From: Prochlorococcus sp. MIT 0604
Lineage (GTDB): Bacteria > Cyanobacteriota > Cyanobacteriia > PCC-6307 > Cyanobiaceae
Assembly (NCBI RefSeq): GCF_000757845.1
Contig: NZ_CP007753.1
Span: 310,001 to 374,000, forward strand
Length of the DNA: 64,000 bases
Reading direction: 5' to 3'
Positions 9,917 to 19,967 of the stretch are shown one piece after another. The notes under the pieces are model-generated. The model was not told where the DNA came from, did not search any database, and saw nothing but the letters and a program-made list of their open reading frames with translations. Position 1 is the first letter of the stretch. Every line of letters starts with the position of its first letter. Both the position numbers and the translations under genes were made by a program.

Positions 9917-10123
9917 TCAGACTTTACTATGAGATTCAGATTCCGTTTCTAGATCTTCTAACGCTTTTTTTAAATTTATAAGTTCATTATTGTTATTAAT
10001 TATTTCTTCAAATTTATTTTGAGGCATCTTTAATTTCATACTTCTGTCTAGGATTTCTTTTTCCAATCTCTTTTTATATGAGGAAATAAGTTTCTTTGAT
10101 AATTTTAAATCCTGTTGATCCAA
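9917..10123 (-). CDS. Small charged coiled-coil-like hypothetical protein
   Basis: 68 residues, very rich in Lys, Glu, Leu and Asn, without membrane segment or signal peptide; likely an alpha-helical coiled coil (LKLSKKLISSYKKRLEKEIL, LINLKKALEDLETE). It starts with TTG and lies 22 bases upstream of uvrD on the same strand, so it may lead that operon. I do not recognise the family. The charged, helical composition supports a real gene, but with modest certainty. Confidence 0.55.
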   Translation of the reverse strand: MDQQDLKLSKKLISSYKKRLEKEILDRSMKLKMPQNKFEEIINNNNELINLKKALEDLETESESHSKV

Positions 10124-10302
10124 AACTTTTTTTAAAAATGTAGTTACATATTAGCGGAAAAAAATTTTTTATTTGAATTATTTCAACTATCACTTTGGAA
10201 TGAAGTTATTAATTAAAAAGCGTTGCGTTAAGTTTGAAAATGTATTGTTTTTACTAGCTTTGTATTATTCTTAAGGTCTGTCTTTAAATTTTTACTTCAG
10301 GA

Positions 10303-10815
10303 ATGTCAGTTTCAAAGAATAATCAACTATTGTCAGCCGATAAGAAATTAAATGATTTAAGCAATATAAAAGAATTTATTAATATTGCAAACTCAAGATT
10401 AGATGCAATAACCTCAATAACCAATAATTCACATGCAATTGCAGCAGATGCTGTAACAGCAATGATTTGCGAAAATCAAGATTCACTTAATTCAAAAATA
10501 TCTTTAAATACAACTAACAAGATGTCCGTTTGTTTAAGAGATGGAGAAATAATCCTAAGGATTGTTGCTTATCTTTTAATTTCTAATGACGAATCAGTTT
10601 TAGAAAAAAGTTGTTTGAAAGATCTTAAAAATACTTATCTTGCTCTTGGGGTACCTTTAAGAAATGCAAGAAGGGTTTTTCAATTAATGCGAGATGCAAC
10701 AATCTCTGATTTGAATTCAACAGTACATAATATGCCTGGAAATAAAGGCTTTCTTCCTAAATTAATATCTGAAACAGAGTTTCAATTTGAAAGGATAATT
10801 AATCTTTTAAACTAG
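10303..10815 (+). CDS. cpeB: Degenerate phycoerythrin beta chain (PE-III type)
   Basis: The only phycobiliprotein gene in the window. The globin-like core is clear: [42 protein letters not shown] and [20 protein letters not shown]. Of the bilin cysteines of normal beta-phycoerythrin, the central one remains (Cys77 in CLRDGE) and one of the doubly-linked pair (Cys56); the other is His44, and the C-terminal cysteine is gone. It can thus carry at most a reduced set of chromophores. High-light Prochlorococcus is known to keep only such a cpeB, thought to be a photoreceptor or minor antenna rather than a phycobilisome part. The 3' end overlaps the convergent lyase gene by 17 bp. Confidence 0.93.
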   Translation: MSVSKNNQLLSADKKLNDLSNIKEFINIANSRLDAITSITNNSHAIAADAVTAMICENQDSLNSKISLNTTNKMSVCLRDGEIILRIVAYLLISNDESVLEKSCLKDLKNTYLALGVPLRNARRVFQLMRDATISDLNSTVHNMPGNKGFLPKLISETEFQFERIINLLN

Positions 10816-11350
10816 CTAAATTCCTTATCTCTGAAGTATGAGAAGTCTGTATAACTGAGTTATTTTCCAGATTTCTTATAGTAGAAAATCTGGATCTTAC
10901 ATGAGTGGATAAAAAGGAAATTCTTTCTTCGGAAACTGTTGATTTATAAATAGTTTTAATGTGTAAATTATTTTGTTCATCAACAAAATAATTTGATGAT
11001 GAAATAAAGGATTCTGTATAACCTTTATTTCTTAAAACAATTCCTGAATTTTCATCTTTGGGTAAAAAAATCAGAATAGTTTCATCTCCCTCACTGATAT
11101 CATCATTGTCCCAATCACTAATAGCTTGCCAGTTTATAGAAATGGCTATGCTCTCAAGGTTTAAACTAAATTTATAATTTTTAAAAACTTCAACGACTTT
11201 TTTATTTTTTTTCTTGATGTGTTTTATGTATATTTTACTAGTTGAGTTTTCAAATTCCTGAAAAGCTAAAGTGTGAGTACTTCTAATAGATTTCCACTCT
11301 CCTATACTTTTATCAATGAATTGATTAATTATTGTTAGATTCTTCGTCAA
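10799..11350 (-). CDS. cpeS: CpeS-type phycoerythrobilin lyase
   Basis: The 183-residue protein fits the CpeS/CpcS (lipocalin-fold) lyases that attach bilins to the central Cys82-type site of phycobiliproteins. Recognisable are [20 protein letters not shown] at the N-terminus, [20 protein letters not shown] in the middle and [20 protein letters not shown] near the C-terminus. Its natural substrate here is the CpeB encoded opposite, whose central cysteine is retained. The start appears to be TTG; an upstream small gene overlaps it by 26 bp. Confidence 0.85.
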   Translation of the reverse strand: MTKNLTIINQFIDKSIGEWKSIRSTHTLAFQEFENSTSKIYIKHIKKKNKKVVEVFKNYKFSLNLESIAISINWQAISDWDNDDISEGDETILIFLPKDENSGIVLRNKGYTESFISSSNYFVDEQNNLHIKTIYKSTVSEERISFLSTHVRSRFSTIRNLENNSVIQTSHTSEIRNLASLKD

Positions 11351-11504
11351 GTTTATCTTCTACGGAATGATTTTCTGCTTTTTGTATCATTCTTACCATT
11401 GAATCCACCATTAATCTCTTTGCAGAAGTTACTTTTATTCCAGAAGGAGTAGTTGATATTTGTTCTCCAGGGCGATCATATGAAGTTGGTCTAAATGGAG
11501 TCAT
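11325..11504 (-). CDS. Small conserved-looking protein upstream of cpeS
   Basis: 59 residues from an ATG, beginning [20 protein letters not shown] with helix-forming [19 protein letters not shown] and an acidic, Asn-rich end. The 3' end overlaps the TTG start of cpeS in another frame by 26 bp, so the two are probably translationally coupled. I do not recognise the family; its position suggests a link with the phycoerythrin remnant, which is inference only. Confidence 0.6.
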   Translation of the reverse strand: MTPFRPTSYDRPGEQISTTPSGIKVTSAKRLMVDSMVRMIQKAENHSVEDKLDEESNNN

Positions 11505-11621
11505 CTAATAACTTTAAAAATTAATCGATTTCTATTCTTGCATGAATCATTATTTATATAGTTATTGTTTGCGAAAATGTCATATCTTTCTTCTTTGATA
11601 ACAGAATTATCAACTGTTTTG

Positions 11622-12257
11622 TTATTTAGGCATTTTATTTTTTGCTAATCCTGAAATAGTCGCTAAAGCAAACATTCCCAATAGAGCAATCCCTAGAAAT
11701 AATCCTGCTCCCTGGCTCACTCCAGCTCCTACTGCTACTAGAATAGAGTCACTGATTAGAAGACTTATTAATAATGCAGGAGTAAATATTTTCCAGCGAG
11801 TTCCTCCAATACCAATTGCGTAGCTTAGAAAATCAAAAAGGCCAGTCATTAGTAGACCTGTCATAAGAAAGAAATTTTCTTCTAGCTGGTTTTGATTGAA
11901 ACTTTCAATTTTTTGCATTGCTTTCGGGCCTACTAAATTACGTACAGGAACCCGACCATAATTTCTTGCGATAAAGAAAGCAGCTTGGCAAAAAACGATA
12001 TCAGAAAAGATTATTGTCATGTAACCTTTTTGAAATCCTAGTAATGAACCAGCTAGCAGAGAATAAGCTGAACTTGGAAGGGCAGGTAAAATAATACTTA
12101 CTCCTCTGAGTATGAATATTCCAAAAGGAGCCCAAATCCCCATACTTTCTATTTTGTTCCTTAGAGGTTCAATCCCATAATTTTGGATTAAATAAATCAA
12201 TACTACAAATATTGCTATAAAAAAAACTACTGAGAGAAATTTCTGTATTTTATTCAT
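11622..12257 (-). CDS. TVP38/TMEM64 (DedA-like, SNARE-associated) membrane protein
   Basis: 211 residues with about five hydrophobic segments. The region GIFILRGVSIILPALPSSAYSLLAGSLLGFQKGYM and the following FFIARNYGRVPVRNLVGP match the VTT domain of the TVP38/DedA superfamily (F/Y-xxxR and GxxxG-like features). Members are inner-membrane lipid or ion transport-related proteins; the substrate of this one is unknown. It stands alone between cpeS and a divergent secreted protein. Confidence 0.8.
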   Translation of the reverse strand: MNKIQKFLSVVFFIAIFVVLIYLIQNYGIEPLRNKIESMGIWAPFGIFILRGVSIILPALPSSAYSLLAGSLLGFQKGYMTIIFSDIVFCQAAFFIARNYGRVPVRNLVGPKAMQKIESFNQNQLEENFFLMTGLLMTGLFDFLSYAIGIGGTRWKIFTPALLISLLISDSILVAVGAGVSQGAGLFLGIALLGMFALATISGLAKNKMPK

Positions 12258-12403
12258 TATTTTTCTAATAAATTTATTGGAAGTAAATTCTTAATTTAAT
12301 ATTTGATTCTATCTATAATAGAAATACTAATCAATAAAAATTTTTACAAATTTTTAATCTTATATTTCCTACTAATAAAAAAATTTGTATTCCATAAGTA
12401 GTC

Positions 12404-12823
12404 ATGATTAATTCTAAGAAAAAAGTTAATTCAATATTTTTTAGAAATATCATTAATTTAGTCCTTTCTACTATCGTTTTCTTTTGTGTTTCAATAAAAA
12501 AATCAGAAGCTTTGCCTCATGAATGGGTTGGAGTCCCTAAAAGTGAATACGGAGAGCAGTTATGGGATAGGCAAAGTATAAAAAGGAATGAGGATGGTTC
12601 TGTAAGAGTATTGAGTAAATTTATTCCCAAAACAAAAAGTGAAATTACTAAAGATATTCTCTATACAATGGATATAAATTGTTTTGAAAAATCATTTAGA
12701 GATGTTGATGTCGCAATAGATGAAGCAAATAGTAATTTCAATGATTTAGCTAATTGGCAAGATCCTAATGGAGATAAACTGATTTTGGGTGTTATTGGTC
12801 AAGTCTGCAGAGTCGAAAACTAA
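12404..12823 (+). CDS. Secreted hypothetical protein
   Basis: 139 residues with a signal peptide: basic N-terminus, hydrophobic core (IINLVLSTIVFFCVSI) and a probable cleavage after SEA. The mature part starts LPHEWVGVPKSEYGEQLWDR and reads like a small periplasmic beta-sheet domain with two cysteines (INCFEKS, GQVCRVEN) that could form a disulfide. The family is not recognised. A strong terminator follows. Confidence 0.75.
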   Translation: MINSKKKVNSIFFRNIINLVLSTIVFFCVSIKKSEALPHEWVGVPKSEYGEQLWDRQSIKRNEDGSVRVLSKFIPKTKSEITKDILYTMDINCFEKSFRDVDVAIDEANSNFNDLANWQDPNGDKLILGVIGQVCRVEN

Positions 12824-12883
12824 AAATTTTAAGTTATAAAAAAAATACAAAAAAATAACGAGTTCTCAATGATTTGAAAGTAT

Positions 12884-12908
12884 AAAACCCCTTCATAGAA
12901 GGGGTTTT
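12884..12908. terminator. Bidirectional intrinsic terminator
   Basis: Perfect 11-bp inverted repeat AAAACCCCTTC / GAAGGGGTTTT with an ATA loop, flanked by A and T runs, so it can stop transcription on both strands. It separates the secreted-protein gene from the convergent tRNA-Phe gene. Confidence 0.9.
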
Positions 12909-12913
12909 AAAGG

Positions 12914-12986
12914 TGCCAGGACCCAGATTTGAACTGGGGACACGGCGATTTTCAGTCGCCTGCTCTACCAACTGAGCTATCCCGGC
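12914..12986 (-). tRNA. trnF: tRNA-Phe (GAA)
   Basis: 73-nt cloverleaf on the minus strand. The acceptor stem GCCGGGA pairs with TCCTGGC (one G-T), the anticodon loop CTGAAAA gives GAA, and the T loop GTTCAAATC is canonical. The CCA end is not encoded. Confidence 0.97.
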
Positions 12987-13076
12987 TCTAACCTATATAC
13001 TCTAAATTACGATGTGTAGTTTGTGAAACCCTTTTCATTAAAAATTTTATATCTTCATCAAATATCCCAAAAAATA

Positions 13077-14306
13077 TTATTTTGCATTAATCGCTAATAA
13101 GGCAGTGCCAAATGAAGTAGTTTTTTTACATGAAACTATTGGTATATTGATAATTTTTTCTCTTATTTGCCTCCATTGTGGGTTTTTTGAACCTCCACCA
13201 ATAGTAATAATTTTTTTTGGAAGCGAACCTGTTAGTTCACCTAGTTTTTCCCATCCTTTCAGTTCGATCTTGGCTAGCCCCTCGAATAATGCATGTAAAT
13301 AAAGTGAGTCGCTTACTGGCCTTGGATCAAGTATCGGCTTTAAATTAGCATTGTTAACAGGAAATCTCTCTCCTTTACTATTAAGAGGTAAAAGATTTAA
13401 AGAAGTATTTTTTGATGGATTAATTTGCCGACTGAGCTCCTTTATTTCTAAATCAGAAAAGAACTGAGACAAGATACCGCATCCTGAATTTGATGCTCCT
13501 CCACATATCCAATCGCCGTTTACTCTATGAATTGTAATTCCTTGTTTTTTTATAGGGTTATCAATAATTTTTTTAACTACAATAGTCGTTCCTAAAACAG
13601 TGAGACCATCTTTTTTGCCTAAACCTGCAGCTATTAAACCTGCATTAGAGTCAGTGGTTCCTGAGATTAATATTAATTTTTTATTCAAGTTTAATCTCTC
13701 TGCTAAATCAAAATTCACTTGCCCAAGAATTTTTCCACTTTTTATTATTTGCGGTAAGCATTTTTGCCATGAAGTATTGAGATAGCTTTTTGGCCATGAT
13801 TCTTTTTTTAGATCCCAACCAAGTTTTAGATTATTTCCTTCTTCTCCATGAGTCCAATCTTTTAAAAACCAACCAGTGATCCAATCAGATTGATGACGTA
13901 AAAGTATATTTGCCCCATATTTATCTATTAGTTTTAATGCTTTAGCAAGACTACTGTATGGAGTTCGTAGATGATCTTCTCCAGAAGTTAAGGATTCAAG
14001 AAGGATCTTATTGTCGCTACATGCTTGGTCATAAGGTATTGCTTCTCCTAAAGGATCTCCTTGAAAATTTGATGCTGTCAAAGTCCCTGACGTGCCTGAG
14101 ATAGCCAATTTATGAAGGTTAATTTTCACTTCAATAGGTAAACTAGCTAAGAGATTCTCACAAGAATTGATCCAAGAATTTGGATTTTTAAAGCTGTTTG
14201 AATAAGGAACTGAATTTGAATATACTAATTTCTTATGAAAGTTAATTATTGATATTCTTGCACCACTGGTTCCAAAATCTAACCCTCCATAAAAATTTTC
14301 AGGCAT
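13077..14306 (-). CDS. FGGY-family sugar kinase (ribulose/xylulose kinase-like)
   Basis: Phosphorylates a sugar with ATP. The ATG chosen gives MPENFYGGLDFGTSGARISI, with the FGGY phosphate-1 motif at the very N-terminus; a longer frame extends into metK but is not needed. GTTDSNAGLIAAGLG and the adenosine-binding IITIGGGSKNPQWRQIREKI are typical. About 409 residues, slightly shorter than E. coli xylulokinase, as in the cyanobacterial D-ribulose kinase group. Substrate is inferred. The gene follows metK with a 14-bp gap. Confidence 0.85.
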   Translation of the reverse strand: MPENFYGGLDFGTSGARISIINFHKKLVYSNSVPYSNSFKNPNSWINSCENLLASLPIEVKINLHKLAISGTSGTLTASNFQGDPLGEAIPYDQACSDNKILLESLTSGEDHLRTPYSSLAKALKLIDKYGANILLRHQSDWITGWFLKDWTHGEEGNNLKLGWDLKKESWPKSYLNTSWQKCLPQIIKSGKILGQVNFDLAERLNLNKKLILISGTTDSNAGLIAAGLGKKDGLTVLGTTIVVKKIIDNPIKKQGITIHRVNGDWICGGASNSGCGILSQFFSDLEIKELSRQINPSKNTSLNLLPLNSKGERFPVNNANLKPILDPRPVSDSLYLHALFEGLAKIELKGWEKLGELTGSLPKKIITIGGGSKNPQWRQIREKIINIPIVSCKKTTSFGTALLAINAK

Positions 14307-14320
14307 AGAAAAATATTTTG

Positions 14321-15559
14321 TTAAAAGATCTTGGAAGCCTTTGCTAATTGGGCTGATTTGGCTTCTACATTTTCCCATGGAAGATCAAGATCTCTTCTGC
14401 CAAAATGTCCATAGGATGCAGTCTTTCTAAAAAAATTGCCTCCCATTTTTTTTGGTAGATTTCTTAAGTTAAATTCTTTTATTATTGCTGCGGGTCTTAA
14501 ATCAAAGTGCTCTTTAATTAGCTCAGTCAAATTAGCTTGTGAAATAACACCTGTATCAAAAGTTTCCACGAGAATGGAAATTGGTTTTGCTACTCCAATT
14601 GCATAACTTAATTGTACTTCTGCTTTTTTTGCCAATTTCGCCTTAACTATGCTTTTAGCTACATAACGTGCTGCATAAGCGGCTGATCTATCTACTTTTG
14701 TGGGATCTTTGCCAGAAAATGCCCCTCCTCCGTGTCTTGCGTATCCACCATAAGTATCTACAATAATTTTTCTGCCAGTGAGCCCCGCATCTCCTTGTGG
14801 ACCGCCTACGACAAATTTTCCCGTGGGGTTTACTAGAAACCTTGTTTTGCTAATGTTTGGTTTGATTTGTAAATCTTCAGTAGCAGGAATTACAACATGC
14901 GTCCATAAATCTTCTTTTATTCTTTGACGAATTTCTTCTTCATTCGTTATTCCATCAATCTCAGGATTATGTTGAGTTGAAATTAAAATCGTATTAATTG
15001 AGACTGGTAACCCTTTTTCGTAATCAATGCTTACTTGAGTTTTTCCATCAGGGAGAAGGTAATTAATAACATTTTCATGCCTCACTTTGGCAAGTTGAAT
15101 GGCTAATCTATGAGCTAGGCTAATCGGTAAGGGCATTAATTCAGGCGTCTCATCGCACGCATAGCCGAACATTATGCCTTGGTCACCAGCTCCGGTATTA
15201 TTTTCCAAATCATCGTTAACATCATCTGCTTCGTTTACTCCTTGTGAAATATCTGGCGATTGCTCGTCAAGGGCTACTAAAACAGCACAACTATTGGCAT
15301 CAAACCCACCCGCTCTATAACCTTCATATCCGATTTCTTTAATTACATTTCTAACAAGTTTTATATAATCAACTTTTGCTTTGGAAGTGATTTCTCCAGT
15401 AAGTAAACAAAGACCTGTATTAACTACAGTTTCGCATGCAACTCTGCTTTCTGGATCTTCTGTCAACAAAGCATCTAAAACAGCGTCACTAATTTGATCA
15501 CATATTTTGTCGGGATGACCTTCAGTTACGGATTCAGAAGTGAAAATGAAATCACTCAT
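14321..15559 (-). CDS. metK: S-adenosylmethionine synthetase
   Basis: Makes S-adenosylmethionine from methionine and ATP. Seen: [20 protein letters not shown] at the N-terminus, [12 protein letters not shown] (ATP motif), and [20 protein letters not shown] (phosphate loop); the order and the 412-residue length are standard. The gene has its own 5' region of about 130 bp after rpsA. No recognisable SAM riboswitch was seen there. Confidence 0.97.
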   Translation of the reverse strand: MSDFIFTSESVTEGHPDKICDQISDAVLDALLTEDPESRVACETVVNTGLCLLTGEITSKAKVDYIKLVRNVIKEIGYEGYRAGGFDANSCAVLVALDEQSPDISQGVNEADDVNDDLENNTGAGDQGIMFGYACDETPELMPLPISLAHRLAIQLAKVRHENVINYLLPDGKTQVSIDYEKGLPVSINTILISTQHNPEIDGITNEEEIRQRIKEDLWTHVVIPATEDLQIKPNISKTRFLVNPTGKFVVGGPQGDAGLTGRKIIVDTYGGYARHGGGAFSGKDPTKVDRSAAYAARYVAKSIVKAKLAKKAEVQLSYAIGVAKPISILVETFDTGVISQANLTELIKEHFDLRPAAIIKEFNLRNLPKKMGGNFFRKTASYGHFGRRDLDLPWENVEAKSAQLAKASKIF

Positions 15560-15693
15560 TAATAAAAATTCAAATTAGACTTTATCCTAAATTAAAATAT
15601 CGTTACAAATCAATCATTGTAAATTAAAAAATATCCGTAAAAAATAGTTAGGCTTAGGTTCCGCTTATTCTTGCACCAAATAAATAAGCGAAT

Positions 15694-16785
15694 TTATAAT
15701 TTTTCAGATGAAGATGTCGAGCTCTCTTCGTTATCGTCAGTCTGTTCAAATAACATTTGTTTGTATTTGGCAGCCATTTCTTCAGCTTTATTAAAAACTT
15801 TTTGAGGGTCGGTTAGCATATCGCCTGGTTCAGGTTCAAGTGCTTTAGTAGATAATGAAATTCGTCCTCTTTCTGAATCAAGGTCAATTATCATGACTTT
15901 CATTTGGTCACTCACATTTAAAACATTATGAGGAGTCTCGATATGTTCATGACTAATCTCAGAAATGTGCAATAGACCACTAACTCCACCAATATCAATA
16001 AAGGCTCCATAAGGTTTAATACCTTTTACCGAGCCAACAACAACTTCGCCTACCTCGAGTCGGTTCATTTTTTTCTCTACCAAGGCTCTCCTATGACTTA
16101 GTACTAATCTATTTCTCTCTTCATCAACTTCAAGAAATTTTAAAGGTAAATATTCACCTTCTAAGTCATCTTTAATTTTTCGAGCACTTATATGAGAGCC
16201 TGGGATAAAACCTCTCAATCCTTCTACTCTGACAAGAGCTCCGCCTCTGTTAGTTGCAAAAACTTCAGAATATATAGTTGCATCTTCTTTTTGAAGTTGT
16301 CTAACCCTTTCCCATGCTCTTTGATATTCAATTCTTCTGATGGAGAGGGCTAATTGGCCATCTTCATTTTCTTCACTCATTATAAAAAATTCTCTACTTT
16401 CTGAAGGTTGTAAAACTTCAGAAAGTCCCTCAACTCTATTAATTGAAACCTCCTGAACAGGCATAAAAGCAGCGGTTTTTGCCCCTATATCTATCATGGC
16501 TCCTTTAGGCTCTAGAGCAAAAACGGTACCCTTAACAAGATCGCCAGGCTTAAAGTTATAGTCATATTTTCCTAAAAGTGATGCAAATTCTTCTTGTGTG
16601 AATCCTGCGTTGTCAAAATCCGTATTTGTTCTGCTAGAGGAAGAATCTGCTGAGGGAATTTCGCTCTTCTCGAATGATAAATCTTCCTCATTTTGGGATG
16701 CTGAATCATTATTTAATTCAGATGAATTTTTAATTTCCTGTTCTTCAGAAAGTTCTTTAATGGTTTGGGAAGAATTTTCGTTCAT
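15694..16785 (-). CDS. rpsA: 30S ribosomal protein S1
   Basis: RNA-binding ribosomal protein that helps initiate translation. After an acidic Ser/Glu-rich N-terminus come three S1 domains, starting at about residue 82 (GDLVKGTVFALEPKGAMIDI), 165 (ATIYSEVFATNRGGALVRVE) and 250 (GEVVVGSVKGIKPYGAFIDI). 363 residues with three S1 repeats is the cyanobacterial/chloroplast form; the E. coli protein has six. It is downstream of nrdR on the same strand. Confidence 0.95.
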   Translation of the reverse strand: MNENSSQTIKELSEEQEIKNSSELNNDSASQNEEDLSFEKSEIPSADSSSSRTNTDFDNAGFTQEEFASLLGKYDYNFKPGDLVKGTVFALEPKGAMIDIGAKTAAFMPVQEVSINRVEGLSEVLQPSESREFFIMSEENEDGQLALSIRRIEYQRAWERVRQLQKEDATIYSEVFATNRGGALVRVEGLRGFIPGSHISARKIKDDLEGEYLPLKFLEVDEERNRLVLSHRRALVEKKMNRLEVGEVVVGSVKGIKPYGAFIDIGGVSGLLHISEISHEHIETPHNVLNVSDQMKVMIIDLDSERGRISLSTKALEPEPGDMLTDPQKVFNKAEEMAAKYKQMLFEQTDDNEESSTSSSEKL

Positions 16786-16894
16786 TTGTTATGTCGCAGA
16801 CTACCTAAGGTAGTTAGAAAGGAATGCTATTAGCCTGCAAACCAATAGCAAAAAACATTTGTGTTATGTATTCTACACTTTAAGATGCTGAATT

Positions 16895-17374
16895 TTATGA
16901 AATTGAAGCTAATTGGTTTTTTGAACTTCCTTTTAGAGATTCAAGAGTAGAAATAAAATCTTTTACACCATTAAATTTTCTATAAACTGAGGCATATCTT
17001 ATATAGGCGACTTCGTTTTCTTTCCTAAGATTTTTAAGGATTAATTCTCCGATTTGTGAAGATTTAATATCTTTATTAGAGTCTTGAACGATTTGTGATT
17101 CAATTCCATCTACGAAATTAATAATTGCTTCACTACTGAAGTTAGTTTTTTCGCATGCCCTTGATATGCCAGTAAATAATTTTTGTTTATCAAATAATTC
17201 TCTGCCACCGTCTTTCTTTATAACTGAAACTGGCATTGTTTCGACTCTTTCATAAGTTGTAAATCTAAAGCTGCAATTTAAGCACTCTCTTCTTCTTCTA
17301 ACACTTTTACCACTATCAGCAGATCTTGATTCCAAAACTCTGCTATCTGTGTTTTGACAGGTTGGACACTGCAT
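16895..17374 (-). CDS. nrdR: Transcriptional repressor NrdR
   Basis: Regulates ribonucleotide reductase genes. The N-terminal zinc ribbon uses Cys3, Cys6, Cys31 and Cys34 ([17 protein letters not shown] ... [11 protein letters not shown]), followed by TTYERVE and the ATP-cone domain ([20 protein letters not shown]). 159 residues is normal. It sits downstream of the psbB-psbT terminator and before rpsA. Confidence 0.96.
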   Translation of the reverse strand: MQCPTCQNTDSRVLESRSADSGKSVRRRRECLNCSFRFTTYERVETMPVSVIKKDGGRELFDKQKLFTGISRACEKTNFSSEAIINFVDGIESQIVQDSNKDIKSSQIGELILKNLRKENEVAYIRYASVYRKFNGVKDFISTLESLKGSSKNQLASIS

Positions 17375-17434
17375 GTGGTGAAATAAGGTGAACTGTAACT
17401 CTAATAGTAGAGTAACATCCTGATTATGAAAAGT

Positions 17435-17464
17435 AAAAAACCTCTTGTTAAAGAGGTTTTTTTA
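17435..17464. terminator. Bidirectional intrinsic terminator after psbT
   Basis: Inverted repeat with a CCTCTT / AAGAGG core extended by six A and six T on either side (AAAAAACCTCTT gtta AAGAGGTTTTTT). It lies just after the psbT stop, ending the psbB-psbT transcript and separating it from nrdR. Confidence 0.9.
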
Positions 17465-17470
17465 ATAACA

Positions 17471-17569
17471 TCATTTTTTATCGAATTTAGGGGGATCTCT
17501 AAAGGCGACAGCAAAGAATAAGGTAACAACTGCGAGAGTTAAAATAAGAACGTAAGCGAAAGCTTCCAT
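17471..17569 (-). CDS. psbT: Photosystem II reaction centre protein T
   Basis: 32 residues, [20 protein letters not shown] followed by [12 protein letters not shown], the standard PsbT sequence with one membrane helix and a basic stromal tail. It starts 23 bases after psbB and is followed by a terminator, matching the conserved psbB-psbT pair. Confidence 0.97.
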   Translation of the reverse strand: MEAFAYVLILTLAVVTLFFAVAFRDPPKFDKK

Positions 17570-17592
17570 AAGATTAAGTAATAAAGTTTAGT

Positions 17593-19116
17593 TTAAACCC
17601 TTCCTGGGATTCTTCTTGTGGATTCGTCACCAAGCTTCTTGAATAAACCAAATTCAACTTGGTCACCAATCTCAGCGTCAATTCCAGCGAAGGAATTTCT
17701 GTAAAGAGTTCTTGAAGCGTGCCACCAGTGGCCAAACAAGAATAGCAATCCGAAACATAGATGTGCATATGTAAACCATGCTCTTGGGGAGCTTCGGAAT
17801 ACACCATCAGATTTATAAGTTTCTCTGTCGAACTTGAATGCTTCTCCAAGCTGCGCCTTTCTAGCTAACCTTTTAACTACCGCAGGATCAGTAAATGTTT
17901 GTCCATTTAAATCTCCTCCATAGATAGTTGCAGTTATGCCAGTTTGTTCAAATGAATACTTTGCTTCAGCTCTTCTAAATGGAATATCTGCTCTAACGTT
18001 ACCTTCTTTATCTTCAAGTATAACTGGGAAGTTTTCAAAGAAATTAGGTATTCTTCTAACTTCTAATTCATTACCTTCTTTGTCTTGGAAAGAAATGTGA
18101 CCTTGCCAACCAGTTGGTAAACCATCACCATTAACAAGAGCTCCAACTCTGAATAATCCCCCTTTAGCAGGACTATTTCCTACGTAATCGTAGAAGGCTA
18201 ACTTCTCTGGAATTGATGCATATGCCTCAGCTTTGGTGGCACCATCATCAATAGCAGCTTGAACCCTTCTGTTAATTTCAGTTTTGAAATAGCCTGAGTC
18301 CCATTGATATCGGGTAGGTCCAAATAACTCAACTGGAGTTGTCGCTGAACCGTACCACATTGTTCCAGAAACAACGAAAGATACAAATAGTACAGCAGCT
18401 AGAGCACTAGCAAGAACTCCTTCAAGACTTCCAAGTTTTAATGCTCTATACAGTCTTTCTCCAGGTCTATTGGTTATGTGAAAAATACCTCCAATAATAC
18501 CCATTAGTCCAGCAGCAATATGATTAGCAACTATTCCTCCAGGATTAAAAGGATTAAATCCTTCTACTCCCCAGGAAGGGGCCACAGGCTCTACATGACC
18601 AGTTAAACCATAAGGATCTGAAACCCAAATCCCGACGTTTGCGCAATGAAAAGCTCCAAAACCAAAGCATGTTAGTCCAGCTAGAAGAAGGTGTATTCCG
18701 AATATTCTTGGCAAATCAAGAGCAGGCTCGCCAGTTCTTGAATCTTCCCATAGATCCAAATCCCAGTATGTCCAGTGCCAAATAGAGGCGAGCATCAATA
18801 GTCCACTAAATACTATGTGTGCCGCTGCAACCCCTTCAAAACTCCAGAATCCAGGATCAACGCCTGTAGCACCCGTAATATCCCATCCGTTCCAACTACT
18901 TGTGATGCCTAGTCTTGCCATGAAAGGCATAACGTACATTCCCTGTCTCCACATTGGATTAAGAACAGCATCAGAAGGATCAAAAATGGCTAATTCGTAA
19001 AGAGCCATAGAACCGGCCCAGCCGGCTAATAATGCAGTATGCATAAGATGCACAGCAAGTAGTCGACCTGGGTCATTGATGACTACTGTGTGAACTCGAT
19101 ACCAAGGCAATCCCAT
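17593..19116 (-). CDS. psbB: Photosystem II CP47 chlorophyll apoprotein
   Basis: Inner antenna protein of photosystem II. The start [20 protein letters not shown], six hydrophobic helices, many helix histidines for chlorophyll ([40 protein letters not shown]) and the large luminal loop between helices 5 and 6 are as expected. 507 residues is the usual length. Divergent from a ferredoxin gene; the 220-bp gap must carry both promoters. Confidence 0.98.
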   Translation of the reverse strand: MGLPWYRVHTVVINDPGRLLAVHLMHTALLAGWAGSMALYELAIFDPSDAVLNPMWRQGMYVMPFMARLGITSSWNGWDITGATGVDPGFWSFEGVAAAHIVFSGLLMLASIWHWTYWDLDLWEDSRTGEPALDLPRIFGIHLLLAGLTCFGFGAFHCANVGIWVSDPYGLTGHVEPVAPSWGVEGFNPFNPGGIVANHIAAGLMGIIGGIFHITNRPGERLYRALKLGSLEGVLASALAAVLFVSFVVSGTMWYGSATTPVELFGPTRYQWDSGYFKTEINRRVQAAIDDGATKAEAYASIPEKLAFYDYVGNSPAKGGLFRVGALVNGDGLPTGWQGHISFQDKEGNELEVRRIPNFFENFPVILEDKEGNVRADIPFRRAEAKYSFEQTGITATIYGGDLNGQTFTDPAVVKRLARKAQLGEAFKFDRETYKSDGVFRSSPRAWFTYAHLCFGLLFLFGHWWHASRTLYRNSFAGIDAEIGDQVEFGLFKKLGDESTRRIPGRV

Positions 19117-19338
19117 CGGTTAATTTCTAGTAACTATGCTGAATAAACAGCTAAACATCACGATAGTAAGGGTTTTTTAGTCTTTGAGGGATTTTTGTAA
19201 ATAAATTTATTTTCTTGCAAAAAATGGGCAAATCGCTTTGCTGAAATGAATTTACAAGGAATTTTATGCTAAAAATTGTTAATATTTTGGTCACAATTCT
19301 CAAAGTAAAACGCCAAAATAAGAAAAATAACTAAAAAA

Positions 19339-19701
19339 ATGGCAACTATCAGATTTATCCGTGAGGATTTAGAGGTTCAATGTAATCCTGGTGAGAATTT
19401 AAGAGAATTAGTAATGAAAGAGAACTTACAACTTTATGGATTAAAAGGAATTTTAGGAAATTGTGGAGGCGCAGGGCAATGCAGTACTTGTTTTATTTCA
19501 GTTGAAGGAGGAAGCAAAAATTCTTTAAGCCCTCTTACATCAGTTGAAGAAGAAAAACTCAAAAATAGACCTGAGAATTGGCGACTTGCATGCCAAACAT
19601 TAATAAAATCATCTACAGTCATTTTAACGAAACCACAATCTCCACCTTCAAATTTGGAAGAACTTAAAAAAAATAGCGAAAATAAAAAATTACCTCGCTA
19701 A
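19339..19701 (+). CDS. 2Fe-2S ferredoxin
   Basis: 120 residues. The cluster ligands are Cys42, Cys48, Cys51 and Cys85 in NCGGAGQCSTC ... RLACQT. The spacing CX5CX2C differs from photosynthetic PetF (CX4CX2C) and resembles the adrenodoxin-like group, so it probably serves a role other than the main photosystem I acceptor. It has a Lys/Asn-rich C-terminal tail. psbM follows about 100 bp downstream on the same strand. Confidence 0.92.
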   Translation: MATIRFIREDLEVQCNPGENLRELVMKENLQLYGLKGILGNCGGAGQCSTCFISVEGGSKNSLSPLTSVEEEKLKNRPENWRLACQTLIKSSTVILTKPQSPPSNLEELKKNSENKKLPR

Positions 19702-19803
19702 TTGTTTAAGACTGTTAATTAGTTGATAAAAATTTGTTTATTTTTCCACTTTATTTCAAGTTATATGTCTATAGTCTTAATACCTAATAGAACTGTCATC
19801 TAA

Positions 19804-19956
19804 ATGGAAACAACTAATTTCGGATTCGTAGCTAGCCTTTTATTTGTAGGGGTGCCAACAATATTCCTTATAGGTTTATTTATTTCTACTCAAGATGGAG
19901 AAAAATCAAGCTTCTACTCAGAATCTGGTAAAGGAAAGCTTGGCCCAAAACGCTAA
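19804..19956 (+). CDS. psbM: Photosystem II reaction centre protein M
   Basis: 50 residues: METTNFGFVASLLFVGVPTI continues as one membrane helix, then a hydrophilic tail ending KGKLGPKR. Matches PsbM, a dimer-interface subunit of photosystem II, with the C-terminal extension usual in marine picocyanobacteria. prmC starts 11 bases downstream. Confidence 0.94.
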   Translation: METTNFGFVASLLFVGVPTIFLIGLFISTQDGEKSSFYSESGKGKLGPKR

Positions 19957-19967
19957 AGCTTTTATAA

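Noticed and set aside
15560-15693. Possible SAM riboswitch upstream of metK
   Set aside because: No SAM-I, SAM-II or SAM-V pattern could be found in the 130-bp leader.
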